Shown here in pieces: positions 37,934 through 45,733 of a DNA stretch of 64,000 nucleotides. The DNA lies in contig NZ_AP025627.1 in the NCBI RefSeq assembly GCF_022846435.1, positions 654,001 to 718,000 on the forward strand. The letters run 5' to 3'. Position 1 is the stretch's first letter. Each line of letters opens with the position of its first letter. The notes below the pieces were generated by a model. It ran no database searches and had not been told where the DNA came from. It was given only the letters and a program-made list of their open reading frames with translations. The translations under genes were made by a program, and so were the position numbers. This DNA comes from Parageobacillus sp. KH3-4. GTDB lineage: Bacteria > Bacillota > Bacilli > Bacillales > Anoxybacillaceae.

Positions 37934-38892
37934 TGCTTCACCACTTCTTTTTTGTAATACTTCCCTTGATAGCTGTCGCGTCGTTCGAGTTCGGCATCAA
38001 TCGCGTTTAACACTTCCCATTTGTTGACGCTCCACATTGGCCCGATCATTAGATCGATCGGTCCATCCCCTGTAATTCGGTGCACAATCATTTCCGGAGG
38101 CAAAATTTCCAGCTGATCGCAAACAAGGTTTACGTATTCTTTAAATGACAAAAATTGGACTAATCCTTTTTCGTATTGCTTTACCATTGGCGTCCCTTTC
38201 AATAAATGAAGCAAATGGATCTTGATCCCTTGAATGTCCATGCTTGCCACTGTTTTCGCTGTTTCCATCATCATATCGTAATCTTCGAGCGGCAGCCCGT
38301 TAATAATATGCGCACAAACGCGGATTCCATGTTTGCGAAGTTTTTCGACTCCGTCGACAAAGCATTGGAAATCGTGGGCGCGGTTGATTAGCAATGCCGT
38401 CCGCTCGTGCACCGTCTGCAAACCGAGCTCGACCCATAAATACGTGCGCTCGTTCAGCTCTGCCAAATATTCGACAACGTCGTCTGGAAGGCAGTCCGGG
38501 CGCGTGGCGATGGACAGCCCGACAACTCCGTCCAAGTTTAAGACGGTTTCGTATTTTTCCCGCAATACACCGACGGGAGCGTGTGTATTCGTGAACGCCT
38601 GAAAATAAGCTAAATATTTTCCGCTTTTCCATTTTTTATGCATTTTTTCTTTCATTTGATTAAATTGGGTAACAAGGTCATCTGCGCGATTGCCGGCAAA
38701 ATCGCCCGATCCCGCCGCGCTGCAAAATGTGCAACCGCCATAGGCCACCGTCCCGTCACGGTTTGGACAGTCAAAGCCGCCGTCAAGAGCGACTTTAAAT
38801 ACTTTATGGCCAAACGTTTGCTGCAAATGGTAGTTCCATGTATGGTAACGTTTATGATCATTTGTATATGGAAATGGGTTGGGCTGCTTCAA
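37930..38892 (-). CDS. ytqA: Radical SAM protein, TIGR01212 family (YtqA)
   Basis: The 320-residue protein carries the radical SAM cysteines in the family pattern CPNRDGTVAYGGCTFCSAAGSGDF, followed by the TIM-barrel landmarks (GLSIATRPDCLPDDV, LWVELGLQT, HIINGLPLEDYDMM). Its exact reaction is not established; cotranscription with mnmM suggests tRNA modification. TTG 38892 is used, 8 nt after AAGGAGG. Confidence 0.88.
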   Translation of the reverse strand: MKQPNPFPYTNDHKRYHTWNYHLQQTFGHKVFKVALDGGFDCPNRDGTVAYGGCTFCSAAGSGDFAGNRADDLVTQFNQMKEKMHKKWKSGKYLAYFQAFTNTHAPVGVLREKYETVLNLDGVVGLSIATRPDCLPDDVVEYLAELNERTYLWVELGLQTVHERTALLINRAHDFQCFVDGVEKLRKHGIRVCAHIINGLPLEDYDMMMETAKTVASMDIQGIKIHLLHLLKGTPMVKQYEKGLVQFLSFKEYVNLVCDQLEILPPEMIVHRITGDGPIDLMIGPMWSVNKWEVLNAIDAELERRDSYQGKYYKKEVVKQ

Positions 38893-39045
38893 CACAGCTC
38901 CCTCCTTATCGAAAATCATATCATTTTAGCATTGTAACATGGTTGGCGGGAAAAATCGACTATTGCCAATCATTAACGTGATATCCGCAAAATAAAATGC
39001 GCACATTAAAAGATGAGAAACGATTATACGGTTGGAGGGAATGTT

Positions 39046-39309
39046 ATGGCAACGCGGCAATCGGTCGATGAATTTTTGCAACATTGCGAAGATGTTATTC
39101 GTTATGCGAAAGAGCAATATACAGAGGCGCAAAAGCAAGAACATTACAATGACATGGAATATACACAAGCGCAGCAAATGCTGGAGAATGCAGTGAATGA
39201 TTTGGCGCATTTGGCGCTTAGCTGCAATGCGCAACAGCGCGAACAATTGCACCGGATGCGCCTGCAGCTGCAGCAATTGCAAAACGAAATGATTTTGCTC
39301 AATCATTAA
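39046..39309 (+). CDS. ytzC: DUF2524 family protein (YtzC)
   Basis: An 87-residue, almost entirely helical and glutamine-rich protein (MATRQSVDEFLQHCEDVIRY...LQQLQNEMILLNH), matching the YtzC/DUF2524 family of spore formers. A coiled coil is likely. Function unknown. GGAGGG precedes ATG 39046. A second small gene begins 14 nt after its stop. Confidence 0.85.
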   Translation: MATRQSVDEFLQHCEDVIRYAKEQYTEAQKQEHYNDMEYTQAQQMLENAVNDLAHLALSCNAQQREQLHRMRLQLQQLQNEMILLNH

Positions 39310-39323
39310 GGAGGGGGTGCGTC

Positions 39324-39488
39324 GTGCAAAAACGTTCGAAGCAGAACAATCCAGAACAAAAAACGAGAAACGGCATCAACAATCATGATATTGAATTAGG
39401 AAAAGAGGTGGACCCAGTAAAACAAGCGAAGAAAGCGTATGAACAAACAGGAGGGCAGCCGCAAAAAGCGAAGCAGCGCGCGGAGTAG
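39324..39488 (+). CDS. Small hydrophilic protein, 54 residues
   Basis: A very hydrophilic lysine- and glutamine-rich peptide (starts VQKRSKQNNPEQKTRNGINN, ends KAKQRAE). GTG 39324 lies 9 nt after a perfect AAGGAGG, and a terminator follows the stop, so it is a real translated gene cotranscribed with ytzC. The composition recalls minor small acid-soluble spore proteins, but no family is recognised with certainty. Confidence 0.65.
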   Translation: MQKRSKQNNPEQKTRNGINNHDIELGKEVDPVKQAKKAYEQTGGQPQKAKQRAE

Positions 39489-39494
39489 GAGAAT

Positions 39495-39525
39495 AGCTTG
39501 TCGAAGTCGGCAAGCTTTTTTTTAT
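39495..39525 (+). terminator. Terminator after the 54-residue gene
   Basis: AGCTTGTC/GGCAAGCT with a short loop, followed by about nine T. Confidence 0.85.
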
Positions 39526-39574
39526 TGCAAACGACATACAGTTACTTTGGCGTTCGAATATTGAAGAAGGACGT

Positions 39575-39907
39575 ATGATGCCCTGTATGCTTTGGATATT
39601 AATGATTGGCATGGCGATGAACATGACATTGGCTTCTTTTTTATGGACGATGAATGCGATTGGCGTTCATGGGCAGCTTGAAAAATCGCTTTCTGTCGCT
39701 GGAATGGTGCTTATGTTGAATTCTGGGGCAAGCGTGGTTGGAAATTTGGTTGGGGAAATATTATTTGATAAAATCAGTGGATTTCGGTCGATGATGTTTG
39801 CCGCGCTTGTTTTCTTTTCTGCGCTGTCGCTTATCACGACGTTTTTCTATGCTCGGAACTTGCCAAAGAAGCAAAAAAGGAAGAAACAAACGGTTACCGT
39901 GGAGTAG
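39575..39907 (+). pseudogene. Truncated MFS transporter
   Basis: The 110-residue reading contains only the beginning of a major-facilitator permease: a first hydrophobic segment (MLWILMIGMAMNMTLASFLW), NAIGVHGQLEKSLSVAGMVLMLNSGASVVGNLVG, and a motif-A-like GEILFDKISGFRS. After one more hydrophobic stretch it ends in a basic tail. Full-length relatives have about 400 residues. It may be an N-terminal remnant or the product of an internal deletion joining start and end. GAAGGA precedes the ATG, and a terminator follows immediately, so it may still be expressed. Confidence 0.65.
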
Positions 39908-39930
39908 ACATGTCCTCTACTCCGCTTTTT
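39901..39930 (+). terminator. Terminator of the truncated MFS gene
   Basis: GGAGTAGA/TCTACTCC with a 7-nt loop, followed by GCTTTTT; it overlaps the stop codon. Confidence 0.75.
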
Positions 39931-39942
39931 GTTTATTAGAGG

Positions 39943-39982
39943 TTGACAACGGTCATCTAATTAGATATATATCTAATTAGAT
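39943..39982 (+). promoter_or_regulatory. Promoter and tandem palindromic operator of the ArsR-family gene
   Basis: TTGACA (39943-39948) and TATATA (39966-39971) are 17 bp apart. Two identical 12-bp palindromes ATCTAATTAGAT (39955-39966 and 39971-39982), 4 bp apart, cover the spacer and -10. Autorepression by the ArsR-type protein is the obvious inference. Confidence 0.8.
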
Positions 39983-40011
39983 AATTATCAAATATAAAAA
40001 GGAGGGTAGCC

Positions 40012-40596
40012 ATGCAGCTTCATCGTTTAGTGACATTTTTCAAGGCGATTGGTGATCCAACGCGTCTTCGCATTATAAAACTGCTTTCGCAAGGGCCGCT
40101 GCACGGTCAAGCAATTGCTGGGAAACTTGGATTGACCCCAGCGACGATCACCCATCATCTCAAAAAGCTCCGCGACGTAAACATCGTTTATGAACGACGC
40201 GATGGAAACATCATTTATTTTTACTTGCAGCCGTCCGTAGTAAAGCATTACACGCGTGCGCTGCTTGATTTGACTGAACAAAACGAGGTGAAAAAAGAAA
40301 TGAAAGAAAAAGCCGCAGAGCGCCAAAAAATTATCGACAACTTTTTTACGAGCGATGGCCGTTTAAAAAATATTCCAGCGCAAAGAAAGAAGAAGTTGAT
40401 TGTGCTTGAGCATATGCTGAAAGGGTTGAAGCCGGGAAAACGGTATACAGAAAAAGAAATCAATGAGTACATTAAAAAATTCCATGAAGATTATGCAACG
40501 ATTCGCCGCGAATTTATCATGAATAACTATATGTATCGCGAAAACGGCATCTATGAGCTAAATCCGCCGGAAATGTGGCATAAAATAGACGGATAA
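40012..40596 (+). CDS. ArsR-family regulator with DUF2087 domain
   Basis: The 194-residue protein has an ArsR winged helix (about 1-85: FKAIGDPTRLRIIKLLSQGPLHGQAIAGKLGLTPATITHHLKKLRDVNIV). A linker and a C-terminal DUF2087 domain follow (RLKNIPAQRKKKLIVLEHMLKGLKPGKRYTEKEINEYIKKFHEDYATIRREFI). The classical metal-binding cysteines of ArsR/SmtB proteins are absent, so the signal is not obviously a metal. AGGAGGG precedes ATG 40012. It sits just downstream of its own palindromic operator. Confidence 0.88.
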   Translation: MQLHRLVTFFKAIGDPTRLRIIKLLSQGPLHGQAIAGKLGLTPATITHHLKKLRDVNIVYERRDGNIIYFYLQPSVVKHYTRALLDLTEQNEVKKEMKEKAAERQKIIDNFFTSDGRLKNIPAQRKKKLIVLEHMLKGLKPGKRYTEKEINEYIKKFHEDYATIRREFIMNNYMYRENGIYELNPPEMWHKIDG

Positions 40597-40653
40597 CTAG
40601 CTACATGCGGATAAAAGCGGCATATATAGAATATAAGCTCCATTTTCCGCTAC

Positions 40654-40682
40654 TTGCAATCAACCGACAAATTTTTTAAAAT
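40654..40682 (+). promoter_or_regulatory. Promoter of the leuS T-box leader
   Basis: TTGCAA (40654-40659) and TAAAAT (40677-40682), 17 bp apart. Confidence 0.6.
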
Positions 40683-40688
40683 ATTATC

Positions 40689-40947
40689 ACGAACAATATT
40701 GGAAATAACGGTGAAGAGGAGTAGTAGTGAACAAAACGGGCGGCAGAGAGTTGACGGTCGGTGCGAGTCAACCGAAGTTTGTTCACGAACTCGCCTCGGA
40801 GTTGCGGGCATGAGCGGCTTTCGCCTCGTAATGCCCGCCGTGAATCTGCGTTAATGATGAGAGTGAGCATGCGCGTCGGCGCGTGCTAATAAGGGTGGTA
40901 CCGCGGGAATTTTCACCTCTCGTCCCTTTTGGGATGGGGGGTTTTTT
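40689..40947 (+). ncRNA. T-box leader of leuS
   Basis: The leader has a long stem I region, AGAGAG and GGTGCGAGTC elements, and the T-box sequence AAGGGTGGTACCGCGG (40891-40906) that pairs with the uncharged tRNA end. A terminator with T-run (about 40916-40947) follows. Uncharged tRNA(Leu) would stabilise the antiterminator. A CTC specifier is plausible in GAACTCGCC, but I could not prove the fold. Confidence 0.92.
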
Positions 40948-40989
40948 CGTACGTGTATCTCATATGACAAAAAGACAGGAGGAAAGACA

Positions 40990-43407
40990 ATGAGCTTCAA
41001 TCATCGCGAAATCGAGAAAAAATGGCAGGATTATTGGGAAAAAAACAAAACGTTTAAAACGGTTGATGACGATGACAAGCCAAAATTTTACGTGTTGGAT
41101 ATGTTTCCGTATCCGTCCGGCGCGGGGCTGCACGTCGGTCATCCGGAAGGCTACACGGCGACAGATATTTTAGCACGGATGAAACGAATGCAAGGCTATA
41201 ACGTGCTTCATCCAATGGGATGGGACGCGTTCGGTTTGCCGGCGGAGCAGTATGCCCTTGATACCGGAAACGACCCCGCGGAATTTACTGAGAAAAACAT
41301 TAATACGTTCCGCCGCCAAATTAAATCGTTAGGATTTTCATACGATTGGGACCGGGAAATCAATACGACTGATCCAAATTACTATAAATGGACGCAATGG
41401 ATTTTCTTGAAGTTATATGAAAAAGGCTTAGCTTATATGGATGAAGTGCCGGTCAACTGGTGCCCTGCGTTAGGAACGGTGCTTGCCAACGAAGAAGTCA
41501 TTAACGGCAGAAGCGAGCGCGGCGGCCATCCAGTCATCCGCAAACCGATGAGACAGTGGATGCTTCGCATTACGGCGTATGCAGACCGCCTTTTGGAAGA
41601 CTTAGAAGAATTGGATTGGCCGGAAAGCATCAAGGAAATGCAGCGAAACTGGATCGGCCGTTCAGAAGGCGCGGAAATTCGCTTTGAAGTGGATGGCCAC
41701 GAGGAAACGTTCACGGTCTTTACGACCCGCCCAGATACCCTATTTGGCGCAACATATACCGTGTTGGCACCGGAACATCCGCTTGTCGAAAAAATTACAA
41801 CTCCAGAGCAAAGAGCGGCAGTAGAAGCGTATTTGGATTCCATTAAAAGCAAAAGCGACCTTGAGCGTACCGATTTAGCGAAAGAAAAAACAGGGGTATT
41901 TACCGGCGCATATGCGATTCATCCAGTCACTGGCGAGAAGCTGCCAATTTGGATTGCTGATTATGTGTTAATGAGCTATGGTACGGGCGCGATTATGGCC
42001 GTGCCGGCGCATGATGAGCGCGACTACGAATTCGCGAAAAAATTTAACTTGCCAATCAAGGAAGTCGTCGCCGGCGGCGATATTGCGAAAGAAGCGTACA
42101 CGGGAGACGGCGAGCATATTAATTCCGATTTCTTAAACGGCCTGAACAAAGAAGAAGCGATCAAGAAAATGATTGAGTGGCTAGAAGCCAATGGAAAAGG
42201 ACAAAAGAAAGTCACATACCGTCTCCGCGACTGGCTGTTCAGCCGTCAGCGCTACTGGGGCGAACCGATTCCGATCATCCATTGGGAAGATGGCACGATG
42301 ACACCGGTGCCGGAAGAAGAACTTCCGTTAAAGCTACCAAAAACGGATCAAATTAAGCCGTCAGGCACGGGAGAATCGCCGCTTGCGAACATTGAGGAAT
42401 GGGTCAATGTCGTCGATCCGAAAACAGGCAAAAAAGGACGCCGTGAAACGAATACGATGCCGCAATGGGCAGGAAGCTGCTGGTATTATTTGCGTTATAT
42501 TGACCCGCATAACGACAAACAGCTTGCCGATCCGGAAAAACTGAAAAAATGGCTGCCGGTGGACGTATATATCGGCGGTGCAGAGCATGCGGTGCTTCAC
42601 TTATTGTATGCGCGTTTCTGGCATAAGTTTTTATACGATATCGGCGTTGTGCCGACAAAAGAGCCGTTCCAAAAACTATTTAACCAAGGAATGATTCTTG
42701 GGGAAAACAATGAAAAAATGAGTAAATCAAGAGGAAATGTCGTCAACCCAGACGATATTATCGAAAGCCATGGCGCTGATACGCTGCGGTTATACGAAAT
42801 GTTCATGGGGCCGCTTGAAGCGTCGATTGCCTGGTCGACAAAGGGATTGGATGGAGCGCGCCGCTTCTTGGACCGCGTTTGGCGCTTGTTTGTCAATGAA
42901 AATGGCGAGTTGAATCCGAAAATCGTTGACAATCCAGAAACGGATACGCTTGAGCGCGTCTATCATCAAACGGTGAAAAAAGTGACGGAAGATTATGAAG
43001 CGCTTCGTTTTAATACAGCGATTTCGCAATTGATGGTGTTCATTAACGAAGCATATAAGGCGCCGGTATTGCCGAAAGAGTACATGGAAGGGTTTGTGAA
43101 ACTATTGTCGCCGGTTTGCCCGCACATCGGGGAAGAATTATGGGAAAAACTTGGCCATAACAATACGATCGCATACGAACCATGGCCGACGTACGATGAG
43201 TCGAAGCTAGTCGAAGAGGAAGTCGAAATTGTTGTTCAAGTGAATGGAAAAGTAAGAGCAAAACTGCATGTCCGCGCAGATCTATCGAAAGAAGAGCTGG
43301 AACAAGCGGCGATGCAAGACGAGAGAGTTCAAGAACATATCGCGGGAAAAACAGTGCGTAAAGTGATTACGGTACCGGGAAAATTAGTCAACATTGTGGC
43401 AAACTGA
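40990..43407 (+). CDS. leuS: Leucyl-tRNA synthetase (LeuS)
   Basis: The 805-residue class I synthetase has the HIGH-type motif [12 protein letters not shown], the CP1 editing domain ([12 protein letters not shown], and [17 protein letters not shown]), the KMSKS motif at KMSKSRGN and a C-terminal anticodon-binding domain. AGGAGGAAAG precedes ATG 40990. It is governed by the T-box leader. Length is normal. Confidence 0.98.
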   Translation: MSFNHREIEKKWQDYWEKNKTFKTVDDDDKPKFYVLDMFPYPSGAGLHVGHPEGYTATDILARMKRMQGYNVLHPMGWDAFGLPAEQYALDTGNDPAEFTEKNINTFRRQIKSLGFSYDWDREINTTDPNYYKWTQWIFLKLYEKGLAYMDEVPVNWCPALGTVLANEEVINGRSERGGHPVIRKPMRQWMLRITAYADRLLEDLEELDWPESIKEMQRNWIGRSEGAEIRFEVDGHEETFTVFTTRPDTLFGATYTVLAPEHPLVEKITTPEQRAAVEAYLDSIKSKSDLERTDLAKEKTGVFTGAYAIHPVTGEKLPIWIADYVLMSYGTGAIMAVPAHDERDYEFAKKFNLPIKEVVAGGDIAKEAYTGDGEHINSDFLNGLNKEEAIKKMIEWLEANGKGQKKVTYRLRDWLFSRQRYWGEPIPIIHWEDGTMTPVPEEELPLKLPKTDQIKPSGTGESPLANIEEWVNVVDPKTGKKGRRETNTMPQWAGSCWYYLRYIDPHNDKQLADPEKLKKWLPVDVYIGGAEHAVLHLLYARFWHKFLYDIGVVPTKEPFQKLFNQGMILGENNEKMSKSRGNVVNPDDIIESHGADTLRLYEMFMGPLEASIAWSTKGLDGARRFLDRVWRLFVNENGELNPKIVDNPETDTLERVYHQTVKKVTEDYEALRFNTAISQLMVFINEAYKAPVLPKEYMEGFVKLLSPVCPHIGEELWEKLGHNNTIAYEPWPTYDESKLVEEEVEIVVQVNGKVRAKLHVRADLSKEELEQAAMQDERVQEHIAGKTVRKVITVPGKLVNIVAN

Positions 43408-43413
43408 TCAAAA

Positions 43414-43439
43414 ACGCCCCTCCTTTTTGCGAGGGGCGT
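43414..43439 (+). terminator. Hairpin after leuS
   Basis: ACGCCCCTC/GAGGGGCGT, a 9-bp stem. The T-run is in the loop rather than after it, so termination may be partial. Confidence 0.5.
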
Positions 43440-43462
43440 ATGATTGAAAGGAGATAATAACG

Positions 43463-43777
43463 ATGGGAGAAATTAAGGAAATTACTGCGGCGGAATTAAA
43501 AGAAAAACTGGAACGCGGCGAAAAGCTAAACATCATAGACGTGCGTGAAGATGAGGAAGTGGCGCTCGGCATGATTCCAGGCGCCAAACATATTAAAATG
43601 GGAGACATTCCAAGCCGGCTCGATGAGTTCAATAAAGAGGAAGAGTACATTTTCGTCTGTCGCTCCGGGCGACGCAGCGAAAATGTTTGCCGCTATTTGC
43701 AGGAATTAGGCTATCGCGTCTGCAATATGGCCGGCGGCATGCTTGAATGGGAAGGAGATACCGTTCCGAAAAAGTAA
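43463..43777 (+). CDS. ytwF: Rhodanese-like protein (YtwF)
   Basis: A 104-residue single-domain rhodanese with active-site cysteine C66 in the loop CRSGRRS, and the conserved IIDVREDEE and NMAGGMLEW segments. It can carry sulfane sulfur; the acceptor is unknown. GGAG lies upstream of ATG 43463. It follows leuS by 55 nt and ends before a very strong terminator. Confidence 0.9.
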   Translation: MGEIKEITAAELKEKLERGEKLNIIDVREDEEVALGMIPGAKHIKMGDIPSRLDEFNKEEEYIFVCRSGRRSENVCRYLQELGYRVCNMAGGMLEWEGDTVPKK

Positions 43778-43822
43778 CGCCATATGCCGCGATAGGATGA
43801 AAGACGATCAATGTGCAAGTGA

Positions 43823-43868
43823 AAAGCGTTTGTCTGTTTCCATGTTGAAACAGACAAACGCTTTTTTC
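43823..43868 (+). terminator. Terminator of ytwF
   Basis: A 19-bp perfect stem beginning AAAAGCGTTTG and ending CAAACGCTTTT, with a 6-nt loop and a T-run. Confidence 0.95.
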
Positions 43869-43904
43869 AAACAGCCACTCATACAAACATTATAATTTGC
43901 CGCT

Positions 43905-43996
43905 ATTTTCCCAAATCTAGATCGATGTCACAGCATAATCGCATTTTCAAACTATTTATTTTCCCAATAAGAGAAAGTTCATTATCTTGTATAATA
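43905..43996 (+). promoter_or_regulatory. Upstream region of the NprR-like gene: two TATTTTCCCAA motifs and a -10
   Basis: TATTTTCCCAA occurs at 43905-43915 and 43958-43968. The second is inside TTATTTTCCCAATAA, a TTATT/AATAA inverted repeat. A perfect TATAAT (43991-43996) follows, but its -35 position is poor, as expected of an activator-dependent promoter. The same motif precedes the protease gene. Confidence 0.5.
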
Positions 43997-44134
43997 AGTA
44001 ATAAATAAAAGCGAGGCCATCTTCTTTGTTTTCTATCCCTTTAGTCCAAATGGGTGATTTCGGATGAGAGAAAAAGGTTATATAATTTTCAGTAAATTTA
44101 TATCATTATGAATATAAAAAGGGGTAGGTATTCG

Positions 44135-45415
44135 TTGAAGATTGGCGATCGCTTAAAATTTGCCCGCATTAAGCGGGAGTGGACACAGGAGGAAGTGGCA
44201 GAGGGGATTATTTCAGTATCATATTTATCAAAAATCGAAAACAATCAGGTGACGCCGAGCGAAGAGGTGCTGCGCTTGCTTTGCCAACGACTAGGGATTG
44301 AAAATATTTTTAGCGATAGTATGCATGAACAGGCGGAGCAAATTATGTCATGGTATAAAACAATAACTGATAAAAATGCACGCGAAGCAATCGAAATGTA
44401 TGAAAAAATGAAAACGATGGTCGAGCGTTTTGAAGATGCCGAAGTGAACGCCTATTTTCTATTGGTGGAGATGCGGTATTATTTATTTACGAAAAATATC
44501 GATGCGGCGGAATCGTCGTTAATCAAAATCAGAGAATTATACAACACGTTTGATCATAAGATGAAATATTATTATTACAAATTTATAGGGCTTTTATATT
44601 ATTGCAAGGAAAAATACGAGGAAGCATTAGAACATTATAAAAAAGCGGAACAGCTTTATCAATTTCAATCATTCCCAAAATGGGAAGAAGCAGATTTATA
44701 TTATTTGTTAGCACTTGCATATAGTCAGTTATGGAAAATATTAAGCTGCATGAACTATGTGCAGCATGCATTAACCATTTACCAATCGGATTATAATTTG
44801 CGACGAAGCGCGGAATGTCATATTTTACTGGGCATTTGTCATCGAAGATATGGTGAGCTGGATAAAGCGATTGAATGTTACTCTCTTGCGCAAAAAGCTG
44901 CCCGAATGGTTAATGATATTGAAATATTAGGAATCATTGAGCATAACTTAGGATATTTAAAGTCAATGAAACGGGAGCATCGGGATGCCATTCAGCATTA
45001 TGAGAATAGTTTGATATACAAAAGGAATGCTCCGTTGGCAGACCGTTTTATTACGCTATTTTCTCTCATTAAAGAATATTATGCTTCACAAAATTATCGA
45101 AAGGCGTTAGCAAATGTGGAAGAAAGTTTACAGCTTCTTAAAGAGCATTCGCATACGATTCCAACGTATTATGAGTATTACCTTCATTTCACTGTCTATC
45201 AATACTTGTTGTCAGACGATGTTTCCTGCCAAACATTTGAAACGTTTATGAAAAACGAAGTACTCCCTTATTTTCAAAAACATAAAAAATATGAAGAAGT
45301 GGCGCGATATGCTGAATATTTGGCGAGCTACTACGAACGGTGCCACAAGTATAAGCTGGCAAGCAAATATTATAAAATGAGCTATGAATTTCTAAAAAAT
45401 ATTATAAATATGTAG
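44135..45415 (+). CDS. nprR: RNPP-family quorum-sensing regulator, NprR/NprA-like
   Basis: The 426-residue protein has an N-terminal XRE helix-turn-helix (about 1-60: IGDRLKFARIKREWTQEEVAEGIISVSYLSKIENNQVTPS) followed by a long array of TPR helices (for example YYKFIGLLYYCKEKYEEALEHYKKAEQLY). This is the RNPP architecture (Rap, NprR, PlcR, PrgX), in which TPRs bind a re-imported peptide. A regulator of the neutral protease gene named nprA is known from G. stearothermophilus. TTG 44135 is used, 9-10 nt after AAGGGG; ATG 44108 has no ribosome site. A pro-peptide ORF and a thermolysin gene follow, which supports the assignment. Confidence 0.85.
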   Translation: MKIGDRLKFARIKREWTQEEVAEGIISVSYLSKIENNQVTPSEEVLRLLCQRLGIENIFSDSMHEQAEQIMSWYKTITDKNAREAIEMYEKMKTMVERFEDAEVNAYFLLVEMRYYLFTKNIDAAESSLIKIRELYNTFDHKMKYYYYKFIGLLYYCKEKYEEALEHYKKAEQLYQFQSFPKWEEADLYYLLALAYSQLWKILSCMNYVQHALTIYQSDYNLRRSAECHILLGICHRRYGELDKAIECYSLAQKAARMVNDIEILGIIEHNLGYLKSMKREHRDAIQHYENSLIYKRNAPLADRFITLFSLIKEYYASQNYRKALANVEESLQLLKEHSHTIPTYYEYYLHFTVYQYLLSDDVSCQTFETFMKNEVLPYFQKHKKYEEVARYAEYLASYYERCHKYKLASKYYKMSYEFLKNIINM

Positions 45416-45426
45416 GAGGGATTTTC

Positions 45427-45561
45427 TTGAAAAAATTTTTATTTGGTGTATTGTCATTCGTTGTATTAAGCTCGTTGGTGCTTATCGGCAACGATCAACA
45501 ACAAAAAGAAGCAGCCACCAAGGACCAACTTCCACCGCCTACAATCATTTTTGAAGCATAG
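45427..45561 (+). CDS. nprX: Secreted pro-peptide, probable NprX-like signal peptide precursor
   Basis: A 44-codon ORF begins with TTG 45427, 6 nt after AGGAGGG, and starts 11 nt after the regulator's stop. The product has a basic start and a hydrophobic core (KKFLFGVLSFVVLSSLVLIG), then a charged linker (NDQQQKEAATKDQ) and the tail LPPPTIIFEA. This is the layout of exported Phr/NprX/PapR precursors, whose C-terminal 5-8 residues become the signal. The mature peptide is inferred to lie in the PPPTIIFEA tail. A terminator follows, so it is cotranscribed with the regulator. Confidence 0.75.
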   Translation: MKKFLFGVLSFVVLSSLVLIGNDQQQKEAATKDQLPPPTIIFEA

Positions 45562-45565
45562 TAAA

Positions 45566-45602
45566 ACAGACAGCTGGCGTTTGGCTAGCTGTCTGTTTTT
45601 TT
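45566..45602 (+). terminator. Terminator of the nprR-nprX unit
   Basis: AACAGACAGCT/AGCTGTCTGTT with a GTTT-containing loop, followed by a T-run. Confidence 0.9.
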
Positions 45603-45656
45603 ATTAATAAAAAGTAAAATTGGAAATATTATTCTGTTTCTAGGAATCGAGTGAAA

Positions 45657-45714
45657 CGATTATTTTCCCAATACAATAATCGAAGTTGTTGTGTTAATAT
45701 TCTGAATATAAAAT
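45657..45714 (+). promoter_or_regulatory. Protease promoter with upstream inverted repeat
   Basis: CGATTATT (45657-45664) and AATAATCG (45675-45682) form a perfect 8-bp inverted repeat around TTCCCAATAC. A -35 TTGTTG (45686-45691) and -10 TAAAAT (45709-45714) follow at 17 bp. The repeat contains TATTTTCCCAA, shared with the regulator's upstream region, and sits where an activator would bind. Confidence 0.65.
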
Positions 45715-45733
45715 CAAAAAAGGGAGTGGGAAA

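Noticed and set aside
39955-39982. CRISPR-like direct repeat
   Set aside because: Only two 12-bp palindromes 4 bp apart within a promoter; this is an operator, not an array.
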